Shown here: positions 33,259 to 41,975 of the stretch, one piece after another
Numbering within the stretch: the stretch's first letter is position 1
How the letters are laid out: every line of letters begins with the position of its first letter
Assembly: GCA_910588225.1 (NCBI GenBank)
Contig: CAJUQT010000017.1
Span: 10,178-74,177, forward strand
Direction of reading: 5' to 3'
DNA length: 64,000 nucleotides
Source: an uncultured Acetatifactor sp.
Lineage (GTDB): Bacteria; Bacillota; Clostridia; Lachnospirales; Lachnospiraceae
Program-made: the position numbers and the translations under genes
The notes under the pieces: generated by a model
Told to the model about the DNA's origin: nothing
What the model saw: only the letters and a program-made list of their open reading frames with translations
Databases searched by the model: none

Positions 33259-34041
33259 ATGTTAAATTATATAAAAAGTGAGCTTTACAGAGCTTTTCAC
33301 AACGGTGAAATCAGAGAGACGGCCATGGTTATTATGCTGTTGGTATTTCTGATGAATCTGATCTTATATTTATTCAGTGGTATGGAGCATTTTCGGTATG
33401 GGACTACTTCTTTTTCTTATTCTATGCTGGTGGCAGGTCCCATGATATATTGCTATGTGGCCGGTGATGTGACTGTTATGCTGTACGAGTCAGATAAGAG
33501 AAACGGCACAAGAGGGAACAGTATTGCCTGCGGGATATCCCGGCTGGAGATTTTTGCAGGGAAATGTATTGTCAGTCTGGTTACAGCTCTCGGCATTTTG
33601 ATGATTGCCATGCCTGTCTATATTGCCAGCGCGGCATTTCTTCTGCCGAAGGAGGGGCCTGTGGAAGTAAGGGATCTGCTGATGGAGATTCCGGCGGTTT
33701 CACTGGTTGGTGTGGCGGCGGTGATTCTGGCAGTGATGCTTCTGGAGGTATTTGATAAGGTGCTGGTAAGCATTCTTGTATGGTTCAGTCTGCTGGTATT
33801 TATCCCGAAAGCGTTGCTGCTTGTGGGAATGTATCTGTCAGATCAGTCGGACGTTCTTCTGAATATTGCAAGATGGATACCGGCTAACTTTTTTTCCATG
33901 GAAATGCAGGTGAATATGAGCAAGTGTATCACTATATGGAGTACTGCGGAAGGAATGGCAAAATGTCTGATTGCGGGCGGTATGGGAATTCTTGTGTTCA
34001 GTGCGGTGGGTGTACTGCTACTGAGAAAAAGAGACATTTGA
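33259..34041 (+). CDS. ABC-2-type transporter permease (orphan)
   Basis: A 260-residue permease with six predicted membrane helices (e.g. AMVIMLLVFLMNLILYLF, SVLVTALGILMIAMPVYI-like region, VGVAAVILAVMLLEVF, GMGILVFSAVGVLLL). The RNGTRGNSIACGISRLEIFA loop is typical of ABC-2/BcrB-type permeases. Usual operons encode a response regulator, kinase, ATPase and permease; here only the permease and a histidine kinase remain, and no ATPase is nearby. Upstream sits the truncated glycosidase, suggesting the start of the operon was lost by rearrangement. Confidence 0.75.
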   Translation: MLNYIKSELYRAFHNGEIRETAMVIMLLVFLMNLILYLFSGMEHFRYGTTSFSYSMLVAGPMIYCYVAGDVTVMLYESDKRNGTRGNSIACGISRLEIFAGKCIVSLVTALGILMIAMPVYIASAAFLLPKEGPVEVRDLLMEIPAVSLVGVAAVILAVMLLEVFDKVLVSILVWFSLLVFIPKALLLVGMYLSDQSDVLLNIARWIPANFFSMEMQVNMSKCITIWSTAEGMAKCLIAGGMGILVFSAVGVLLLRKRDI

Positions 34042-34061
34042 AGAAATACCGGGGGTAGAAA

Positions 34062-35024
34062 ATGCTTATTCTGATATTGGCTGCTGTCATAGGCCTGTAT
34101 TTTGCCATTCGTTATCTTTTGCTGAAACATGCATTGGGGGAGCTGAACAGAGAACTGACAGATATCCGGCATGACATTGGTCGGAATCAGATTCTGCATC
34201 TGCCTGTGCCGGACCGGGAGCTGGAGAGACTGACGGAATCTATAAACAGCACTTTGGAAGAGGTGCGAAGAGAGCGTGTGGATTATGAGAAGAGGGAGAA
34301 GGAATTTCAGAAGCAGATTGAGAATATCAGCCATGACCTGAGAACGCCGCTAACTGTAATTCTGGGTTATCTGAAATGGAACCGCAGGTTTCGGGAAGAC
34401 TGGGAACATTCTGAACGGATGGAAGAGTCTCTGGAAACCATTGAGAGGAATGCCAGGAAAATGGAAAGGCTGGTTGCGCAGTTTTATGAGTATTCACATC
34501 TGAATGTCTTGGAGAATAAATTTGAGCTGCAGGAGGTAGATGCCGGCAGGATTCTCAGGGAGAGCCTTGCGGATAATTCGCTGATACTGGAGAAAGCCTG
34601 CCTGAAGGTGAAGTGTGAACTGCCGGAATGTGCCGTGGCGGTATGGGGAAATGCCGAAGGATTGGAGAGGATTTTTTCAAATCTTTTTCAGAATGCAGGA
34701 CGATATGCCTGCAGTTTTCTGCACATTTATATGGAGAAGGAGGCTGGGTGGGCCCGTATTTTCTTTGCGAACGATACGGAGAATCTGAAGGCCGAAGGGG
34801 TATCTGAGCTTTTTGAACGGTTTTACAAAAAAGACTGGTCCAGGAGCCGCGATGGGTCCGGGCTGGGGCTGACTATTGCCAGAACTCTGGCTGAAAGAAT
34901 GGAAGGAAGGCTGACGGCGGAAGCGGAAGCTATGGAAGTATTTGAAGAGAGTGGCGGGGACGAAGCAACGGCCGGAAACAGGAAAACTTTTCTGCGCTTT
35001 ATCTTGACATTGAGGTTAACCTGA
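34062..35024 (+). CDS. Sensor histidine kinase, small VanS/BceS-like type
   Basis: A 320-residue kinase. One or two N-terminal helices (MLILILAAVIGLYFAIRYLL) are followed by a coiled coil, the HisKA motif ENISHDLRTPLTVILGYL, N-box FSNLFQNAGRY, a G1-like FANDTE and the G2 motif RDGSGLGLTIARTLAE. The G1 box lacks the normal D-x-G, as it reads FFANDTENL, which may lower ATP binding. The start follows GGGGGTAGAAA, 20 nt after the permease. No partner response regulator lies in this window. Confidence 0.8.
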   Translation: MLILILAAVIGLYFAIRYLLLKHALGELNRELTDIRHDIGRNQILHLPVPDRELERLTESINSTLEEVRRERVDYEKREKEFQKQIENISHDLRTPLTVILGYLKWNRRFREDWEHSERMEESLETIERNARKMERLVAQFYEYSHLNVLENKFELQEVDAGRILRESLADNSLILEKACLKVKCELPECAVAVWGNAEGLERIFSNLFQNAGRYACSFLHIYMEKEAGWARIFFANDTENLKAEGVSELFERFYKKDWSRSRDGSGLGLTIARTLAERMEGRLTAEAEAMEVFEESGGDEATAGNRKTFLRFILTLRLT

Positions 35025-35211
35025 TTTTTTTCTGCACATCATTGACGTGAGTGGGGACATATGGTATTATGACAGGGATTTTCTGACCTTTGCAATGAAG
35101 CTGAAGGAAGAAACAATATTCCAAAGCACTGGTTTCAGTGAAAAATGTCTCCATGTTGAAACTGGCGGTGGTGACTATGATCGGAAAATGGTCGATGTAA
35201 AGGATAGGCAT

Positions 35212-37797
35212 ATGAATGATTCAGAGGAACTGTTTGAACGGGTCGGAGAGGGAATTCCGGCTGTCGAGGAATGTGAACAGCACAGCGGTATGCGGAGTGT
35301 TCAGAATCTGGAGGCTGTTATTAATGAGGGCCTTCGTGTGGCTCTGTTGGAAGAAACGCCGGATCAGTCGCTGGAAGTGCTTCTGGAGCATCTGGGAAAA
35401 GCCCTGAGCGGGGAGCGAACCTATATATTTGAGCAGAATGAGTCCGGCAGCGACGATAATACCTATGAGTGGGCGGCCGAAGGGGTGGAGCCGGAAAAGG
35501 AGAACCTTCAAAATGTCCCTCCGGAAGTATGCGCCAGCTGGTATCGGAAATTTGGGATCGGCAAGCATATTGTCATTGAACGCTTGGAGGATATTCGGGA
35601 GACTGAGCCGCTTCAGTATGAGAACCTGAAGCGGCAGGGCGTCCATTCCCTTGTGGTAGTTCCTCTTTATGACGGAAAAAAGATTATTGGCTTTTACGGT
35701 GTGGATAATCCCCCGGTAAAGTCATTGGAATACGCGTCAAATATGCTCCAAACGGCGGCATATTTTATCGTGTCTTCCCTGAAACGCCGCAATCTGTTTC
35801 GAGAGCTTCAAAAGCGAAGCTATAATGTTCTCCATGCCCTTAGTGTGGACTACCTGGGCATTTATCAAGTGAATTTCGACACAGGAGAATGCGAGGTCTA
35901 CCGTAACAGTGAGCAGACGGGCATGGACTGGGCCGCCCATTTTAAGGATGGTTATCAGGCGGCTATGGAACGGTATATTTCCCAGTACGTAGTTTCGTGG
36001 GATCAGGAACGGATCCGTGCGGTGACGAAAAAGGACTATGTGCTGGATCAGCTCAGGATAAAGAAGAAGTTTTCTGTCCGCTATCAGGTGAAAGACAGTT
36101 CTTCCGGACTGAAGTATCTGGAGATTCATTATTCCGCTATTGATAAGACAGAAACGGAGAACTGTGCGATTTTTGCCCAGCGGGATGTCAATGCCGTGGT
36201 GGAGCAGGAGGAGAAATACAAGCTGGAGGCAAGGCGGAGCCTGGAGGGAATTCTGGAAGGAGCCAGAACCGGTATCTGGACGATTGAGCTGGAGGAGGGC
36301 TGCCGGCCGAGAATGTACGCAGACAGAACCATGCGGATTTTGTTGGGTGTATCAGATGAGATTGGGCCGGAGGAGTGTTACCAGCACTGGTTTGACCGCA
36401 TTGAGCCGGATTATGTAAAGATGGCACAGGAAGCGGTGCAGGAAATGGTAAAGAGTGGACGGGCCGAGGTGATCTACCCCTGGAAGCATCCAACATTGGG
36501 GAAGATTTATGTCCGCTGCGGCGGTGTGCCGGACAGGATGTTCAAAAAGCCGGGCATATGTCTGAACGGATACCATCAGGACATCACAGAGACCATGATG
36601 ACAAGAAAGAAGCAGGAGCAGTCCATTATGGAGCTTTTGGAGCGGGTGAGGCAGGCTAATTCGGCAAAAAGTGAATTCCTTTCTCATATGTCTCACGACC
36701 TTCGCACACCCATCAACGGGATCCTGGGAATGCTGACCATTCTGGAAAAGAGCCAGGATGACCTGGAGCGCCAGAGAGAGTGCCGGAGGAAAATCCGCGT
36801 GTCAACGGAGCATCTGCTGTCTCTGGTGAACGATGTCCTTCAGGTAAGCAAGCTGGAGAGCGGAAGACCGGCGGCGGTAGAAGAGCCGTTTGACCTTCTT
36901 GCAGCGTTGGAAGACTGTATCACGATGCTGTTTCCTCAGGCGGAAGAACGGGGAATTCGTCTGGAGCTGGAGGCGTCCGGGCTGCGGCATAGCAGAGTAA
37001 TCGGAAATCCGCTGCATTTGAAGCAGATTTTGATGAATGTTATCGACAATGCACTCAAATATAACCGGCCTCATGGTTCCGTATTTGTTCAGGCAGAGGA
37101 GACTGCCTACCAGGATGGTACTGTAAGCTGCCATTTTGTAATCGAAGATACAGGAATTGGCATCGGGGAGGATTTTAAGGAGTACATTTTTGAGCCGTTC
37201 ATGCAGGAGCATCAAGACGCCAGAACGGACTATAATGGCGTTGGGCTTGGTATGTCTATTGTAAAGAAACTGGTAGACCAGATGAAGGGGACAGTTGAGA
37301 TAGAGAGCCAGATTGGCAGGGGAAGTGTGGTACAGATTACCTTGCCCATTCGCGTTGATGAGGCGTGGAGCAGACAGCCTGTGGATGAGAATTGGGATGT
37401 GGAAGGGAATATTAACGGGATGCACGTTCTTCTGGTGGAGGACAATGAGCTCAACTGTGAAATCGTAGAGTATATTCTCAGGGAGGCGGGTGCGGAGGTG
37501 GTGACTGCCAACGACGGAAAAGCTGCCGTGGATGTCTTCGCGGCTTCCAAACCGTGGATGTTTGACTGTGTGCTGATGGATTTGATGATGCCGGTTATGA
37601 GCGGATATGAGGCAGCCCGTGTTATCCGTGGTCTGGAGAGGCCAGACGCGAAAGCTGTACCAATCATAGCGCTGTCCGCAAACGCATTTGAAGAGGATGT
37701 CGCAATGGCAAAGGATGCCGGGATGAATGAACATCTGGCGAAGCCGGTGAACATCCGCAGAATGTTTCAGATCATGAGTAAGTTAAGGGACTGTTAG
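35212..37797 (+). CDS. Hybrid histidine kinase: GAF-like, PAS-like, HisKA, HATPase, REC
   Basis: An 861-residue soluble kinase. The ATG at 35212 follows AAAGGAT; the open frame reaches GTG 35047 with no good site. Domains: GAF-like (residues ~20-200, LEVLLEHLGKALSGERTYIF...LVVVPLYDGKKIIGFYGVDN), PAS-like segments, HisKA with His495 in HMSHDLRTPINGILG, HATPase with N-box MNVIDNALKYN and VIEDTGIGIG, and a receiver with phospho-acceptor Asp790 in CVLMDLMMPVMSG. No membrane helix, so it senses a cytoplasmic signal. It is 9 nt from a second hybrid kinase, forming a likely phosphorelay operon. Confidence 0.9.
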   Translation: MNDSEELFERVGEGIPAVEECEQHSGMRSVQNLEAVINEGLRVALLEETPDQSLEVLLEHLGKALSGERTYIFEQNESGSDDNTYEWAAEGVEPEKENLQNVPPEVCASWYRKFGIGKHIVIERLEDIRETEPLQYENLKRQGVHSLVVVPLYDGKKIIGFYGVDNPPVKSLEYASNMLQTAAYFIVSSLKRRNLFRELQKRSYNVLHALSVDYLGIYQVNFDTGECEVYRNSEQTGMDWAAHFKDGYQAAMERYISQYVVSWDQERIRAVTKKDYVLDQLRIKKKFSVRYQVKDSSSGLKYLEIHYSAIDKTETENCAIFAQRDVNAVVEQEEKYKLEARRSLEGILEGARTGIWTIELEEGCRPRMYADRTMRILLGVSDEIGPEECYQHWFDRIEPDYVKMAQEAVQEMVKSGRAEVIYPWKHPTLGKIYVRCGGVPDRMFKKPGICLNGYHQDITETMMTRKKQEQSIMELLERVRQANSAKSEFLSHMSHDLRTPINGILGMLTILEKSQDDLERQRECRRKIRVSTEHLLSLVNDVLQVSKLESGRPAAVEEPFDLLAALEDCITMLFPQAEERGIRLELEASGLRHSRVIGNPLHLKQILMNVIDNALKYNRPHGSVFVQAEETAYQDGTVSCHFVIEDTGIGIGEDFKEYIFEPFMQEHQDARTDYNGVGLGMSIVKKLVDQMKGTVEIESQIGRGSVVQITLPIRVDEAWSRQPVDENWDVEGNINGMHVLLVEDNELNCEIVEYILREAGAEVVTANDGKAAVDVFAASKPWMFDCVLMDLMMPVMSGYEAARVIRGLERPDAKAVPIIALSANAFEEDVAMAKDAGMNEHLAKPVNIRRMFQIMSKLRDC

Positions 37798-37806
37798 GAA
37801 TGTGAG

Positions 37807-40455
37807 ATGGACGATGTTCAATGTGTAGATAATGCTAACTTTAAAAGCAGTGGAGATGAGAAAAGTATGCAAAACAGGGCTTTGCCGCGTTCTTTAAAAA
37901 TCAGCATAGCGGTGATTATTTGTTTAACTGTTTTCGTGTTTTCCTTCCTTGGAATGACCATTCACAATACGAGTGAAAACATGATTGAGGATATAGGCAC
38001 CACTTATATGGAAGGAATGAATGAGCAGGTGTCTTTACATTTTGAGACAATTATTGAGCTTCGCCTGACGATGGCGGAGTCCATAGCACATATCGCGGCA
38101 GGAGACGGAAATTTCAGTTATGGATCCAGGGAGGAGATCGAATATGGCGCAAGGGCAAGGCACTTTTTGTGTGCTGCCCTGTATTCGTCCGACGGCGAAA
38201 TTGAAATGATTTACGGCGATTCTGTGGAGCTGAATCATCCGGAGCCTTTTTTGGAGAGCTTGCAAAATGGGGAACGCAAAGCGGCGTCCGCCGCAGACAG
38301 CAACGGGGAGGGTGTGATTTTGTTTGGCGTTCCCTGTAAATATCCCATGTCCGACGGAAGTGACAGCCTTGCCATGGTAGTAGGGCTTTCTACCAAATAT
38401 ATGGGTGAGGTTCTGTTCCTTGACGAAGACAGTTCCCTGATGTATTCTTTTGTCATACGAAAGGACGGCAGTTATGTTGTCGGGAACGAGGGTGACGTTC
38501 ACAAAAATTATTTCGACAGGCTTTCCAGTATCTTTACGGGGGGGCAAAACGACGAGGTAACTTCCTGTATTGCACAGCTGGCAGCAGCTATGGATGCAAA
38601 TGAAGATTACTCTGTTATCTTGACACAGGGTGAATCTCGCTACCATCTGTATTGCACCAACCTTCCTTACTGCGAATGGTATCTGGTGACGGTTCTTCCT
38701 TTTGAGGGGCTGGATCATACCATTTCAGGTATGAGCAGTTACTGGCTTACCATCGTTTATGCTGCTTCTTTTGCGGTAATTGCCATGCTTCTCTGCATAT
38801 TCTTTCAGTATCTAAGGTTTTTCAAAATACAGGTATTTGAACTGAAGCGTATGAATATAGAAATGGATACGGCGCGGAAAGATGCTGAAAGGGCACGTAA
38901 AGAGGCGGAACACGCAAATGTGGCAAAGCAGCAATTTCTTTCAAGCATGAGCCATGACATTCGTACTCCCATGAACGCTATTATAGGGATGACATCATTG
39001 GCCATAGACAATACGGACAATCCAGAACAGATTCAAGATTATTTGCGTAAAATTGCGCTGTCCAGCAGGCATCTGCTGGGGCTTATCAATGACGTATTGG
39101 ATATATCCAAAATTGAAAGCGGTAAAATGACGCTGAATGTGGAGTCAGTGTCGTTGAGAGAGGTGATGGATAATATTGTCAATATCATGCTGCCTCAGGT
39201 TAAGGCAAAAAAACAATTGTTCAACGCGACTGCCTATGAAATTATTTCGGAAGACGTGTGCTGTGACAGCGTGCGGCTGAATCAGGTGCTGATCAACCTG
39301 CTGGGGAATGCCGTCAAATTTACACCTGAGAAAGGCACAGTTCAAGTATCTGTGTATCAGGAAGCGCTTCCGGAGAATATCTCCCGGGTCCGCACCCATT
39401 TCCTGGTGAGCGATACGGGAATTGGCATGTCAGAAGAATATCAGAAGGTAATATTTGAATCTTTCAGCCGGGAGGATAACACTTGTGTGCAGAAAACAGA
39501 GGGTTCCGGGCTGGGAATGGCGATTACCAAGTATATCGTAGACGCCATGGACGGCGCCATTTCTGTTCGCAGCGAGCAGGGGAAGGGCAGTGAATTCCAT
39601 GTTGTTCTTGAGCTGGAAAAAGCAGCGGAGCGTGAGATGGATACGGTGCTTCCCGACTGGAAGGTGTTGGTGGTGGATGGCGACGAGCGGCTGTGTATCA
39701 ATACGGTACATACTTTAGAGTCCATGGGGATTCGCGCCGAATGGTGCCTGAATGCCAGGCAGGCGACAGAACGAATCGCTGAATGTCATCATCGGAATGA
39801 CAGCTATCAGTTGGTTCTGCTGGGCTTGAAACTGCCGGATATGAGTGGGCTTGAAGCAGCCAGGATAATTCGAGCGAATGCCGGGAAAGAAAGTCCGGTT
39901 CTGCTGCTCTCGGCCTGCGATTGGAGCGGAATGGAAAAAGAGGCCAGAGAAGCAGGGATTTCAGGTTTTATTTCCAGACCGATGTTCAAATCTGCTTTAT
40001 TCGACGCCCTGAAAAAACTTGCCAGCGCTGCCATTGAAGAAGTTGCCGAGACCGTAAAAGCAGGAGATCTGGCACTTCAGGGGAAACGTATTTTATTGGC
40101 AGAGGATAATGAACTTAACTGGGAAGTCGCAAGGGAGCTGCTTTCCAGTCTTGAAATGGATTTAGATTGGGCGGAAAATGGACAGATCTGTGTTGCGAAA
40201 TTCCAGGAATCTCCTATCGGGTATTACGACGCGATTATTATGGATGTGCGGATGCCTGTTATGGACGGCTATGAGGCGACTATTGCCATCAGGGGGTTGG
40301 AACGCCGGGACGTGGATATTCCCATTATCGCTATGACTGCCGATGCCTTTTCGGAAGATATTCAAAAGTGTTTGGAGTGCGGTATGAACGATCATCTGGC
40401 AAAACCGATTGACATTCAGGTTGTCGCCCACAAGTTAAAAAAATATCTGAAATAA
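37807..40455 (+). CDS. Membrane hybrid histidine kinase with two receivers, the first degenerate
   Basis: An 882-residue kinase; start ATG 37807, although ATG 37867 has a better-spaced GGAGATGAG site. Two membrane helices (ISIAVIICLTVFVFSFLGM and IVYAASFAVIAMLLCIFF) enclose a ~270-residue outside Cache-like sensor. Then a coiled coil, HisKA with His383 in SMSHDIRTPMNAIIGM, HATPase (LLGNAVKFTPE, VSDTGIGMSEE), and two receivers. In the first the phospho-acceptor Asp is replaced by Gly673 (LVLLGLKLPDMSG), so it cannot be phosphorylated normally. The second is intact (Asp813, IIMDVRMPVMDG). Confidence 0.9.
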   Translation: MDDVQCVDNANFKSSGDEKSMQNRALPRSLKISIAVIICLTVFVFSFLGMTIHNTSENMIEDIGTTYMEGMNEQVSLHFETIIELRLTMAESIAHIAAGDGNFSYGSREEIEYGARARHFLCAALYSSDGEIEMIYGDSVELNHPEPFLESLQNGERKAASAADSNGEGVILFGVPCKYPMSDGSDSLAMVVGLSTKYMGEVLFLDEDSSLMYSFVIRKDGSYVVGNEGDVHKNYFDRLSSIFTGGQNDEVTSCIAQLAAAMDANEDYSVILTQGESRYHLYCTNLPYCEWYLVTVLPFEGLDHTISGMSSYWLTIVYAASFAVIAMLLCIFFQYLRFFKIQVFELKRMNIEMDTARKDAERARKEAEHANVAKQQFLSSMSHDIRTPMNAIIGMTSLAIDNTDNPEQIQDYLRKIALSSRHLLGLINDVLDISKIESGKMTLNVESVSLREVMDNIVNIMLPQVKAKKQLFNATAYEIISEDVCCDSVRLNQVLINLLGNAVKFTPEKGTVQVSVYQEALPENISRVRTHFLVSDTGIGMSEEYQKVIFESFSREDNTCVQKTEGSGLGMAITKYIVDAMDGAISVRSEQGKGSEFHVVLELEKAAEREMDTVLPDWKVLVVDGDERLCINTVHTLESMGIRAEWCLNARQATERIAECHHRNDSYQLVLLGLKLPDMSGLEAARIIRANAGKESPVLLLSACDWSGMEKEAREAGISGFISRPMFKSALFDALKKLASAAIEEVAETVKAGDLALQGKRILLAEDNELNWEVARELLSSLEMDLDWAENGQICVAKFQESPIGYYDAIIMDVRMPVMDGYEATIAIRGLERRDVDIPIIAMTADAFSEDIQKCLECGMNDHLAKPIDIQVVAHKLKKYLK

Positions 40456-40544
40456 GGGATGTTTGGCAGATAATGAAAAGAATGGTGCGAAGACATAACT
40501 TGCAGACAAAGAATATACAGAATGTAGAAAGGTATGGTATTTAA

Positions 40545-41975
40545 ATGGACAGAGTAGAAGAAATCAGAAAATTATGTCAGGAGAAGCAAATCCGTATGAT
40601 TGATTTTAAAATGACGGATATTGACGGACGATGGAGACATATTACGATTCCTGTGGAACGGTTTGGCGCAGATACGTTTGCCTATGGTATCGGTTTTGAC
40701 GGATCCAACTATGGTTATGCACCCATTGAAAAAAGTGATATGGTATTTCTGCCGGACCCGGATACTGCCTATGTGGATCCCTTTGCCACAGTACCAACTC
40801 TGACTATGTGCGGTAATGTGTGTACTATTGGAAAAGGGGAAAACAAACCTTTTGACCAGTATCCGAAAAATGTGAGTCTGCGCGCGGTGGAATATATGAA
40901 GGAAAGCGGAATTGCGGACAGGATGGTGATCGGACCGGAATTTGAATTCTATCTTTTTGACAGTGCCCGTTTCGAGGTGACACCCAGACAGTGCGGCTAT
41001 CGGATTGACACCAGGCAGGCGGACTGGAACCACAGCCTGGATACTCCGGGCAACAATGGCTATGAAGTGCCTCACAAGGGCGGATACCATGTGGCGGCAC
41101 CGCAGGATGTGGGATATGATCTGCGAAGCCGGATGTGCATGATGATGGAGGACTGGGGGATCCGGGTGAAATATCATCATCACGAGGTGGGCGGCCCGGG
41201 ACAGATGGAGATTGAGGTGGAACTTGCCGATATGCCAGCCATGGCGGACAACACTATGACTATTAAATATATCATCAAAAATCTTGCGGCCCGGGAAGGC
41301 AAAACGGCCACTTTCCTGCCGAAACCCATTTACCAGGAAGCGGGCAGCGGCATGCATGTACATATGTTGCTCCTCAAGGATGGACAGCCTCTGTTCTATG
41401 ATGAAAATGGCTATTCCGGGTTAAGCCGTACCGCGCACTACTTTATCGGCGGCCTGTTGAGGCATATTGCCTCTCTGTGTGCTTTTACCAACCCGTCCAC
41501 TAATTCTTTCAAGAGGCTGGTGCCGGGATATGAAGCGCCTGTGACCATCGGCTATGCCACTTCCAACCGCAGTGCGGTAATCCGGATTCCGGCCTATGCG
41601 AAATCTCCGGAGACCAAACGCTTTGAACTGCGCAATCCGGATGCCACAGCCAATCCCTATTATGCCTATGCGGCCATTCTGATGGCGGGACTGGACGGCA
41701 TCGAAAAGCAGATAGACCCGGCGGAAAATGGCTGGGGCCCCTATGACTTCAATCTCTATACCCTCTCGGAAGAGGAGCAGAAGAAGATAAAAGGGTTGCC
41801 AAAGTCGCTGGGGGAGGCTTTGGACGCGTTGGAGGCAGACCATGATTATCTTACGAAGGGAGGTGTCTTCCCCAAGCGCCTCATTGATATCTGGGTGGCA
41901 CGGAAGCGGGAAGAACTGAGGAAATTGGAGCAGATTCCAAATCCGGCGGAGTTCCGGATGTATTATGATTTGTAA
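40545..41975 (+). CDS. glnA: Glutamine synthetase, type I
   Basis: A 476-residue GSI: N-terminal beta-grasp (MIDFKMTDIDGRWRHITIPV), metal residues in IGPEFEFYLF, KYHHHEVGGPGQMEIE, GSGMHVHM, ATP-side NPSTNSFKRLVPGYEAP, and glutamate flap/Arg site SNRSAVIRIP. It condenses glutamate and ammonia to glutamine with ATP, in the cytosol. Length and an NLYTLSEEE segment, in the position of the adenylylated Tyr loop of GSI-beta (NLYDLPPEE), differ from the short ~443-residue GSI-alpha. The start is ATG 40545 after GAAAGGT. It lies 89 nt downstream of the hybrid kinases; it may be a second, special-purpose GS. It overlaps the convergent membrane gene by 13 nt. Confidence 0.93.
   Translation: MDRVEEIRKLCQEKQIRMIDFKMTDIDGRWRHITIPVERFGADTFAYGIGFDGSNYGYAPIEKSDMVFLPDPDTAYVDPFATVPTLTMCGNVCTIGKGENKPFDQYPKNVSLRAVEYMKESGIADRMVIGPEFEFYLFDSARFEVTPRQCGYRIDTRQADWNHSLDTPGNNGYEVPHKGGYHVAAPQDVGYDLRSRMCMMMEDWGIRVKYHHHEVGGPGQMEIEVELADMPAMADNTMTIKYIIKNLAAREGKTATFLPKPIYQEAGSGMHVHMLLLKDGQPLFYDENGYSGLSRTAHYFIGGLLRHIASLCAFTNPSTNSFKRLVPGYEAPVTIGYATSNRSAVIRIPAYAKSPETKRFELRNPDATANPYYAYAAILMAGLDGIEKQIDPAENGWGPYDFNLYTLSEEEQKKIKGLPKSLGEALDALEADHDYLTKGGVFPKRLIDIWVARKREELRKLEQIPNPAEFRMYYDL

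Noticed and set aside
36802..37734. A 310-residue minus-strand frame
   Set aside because: Antisense to the hybrid kinase, whose domains are complete; His- and Ile-rich shadow.
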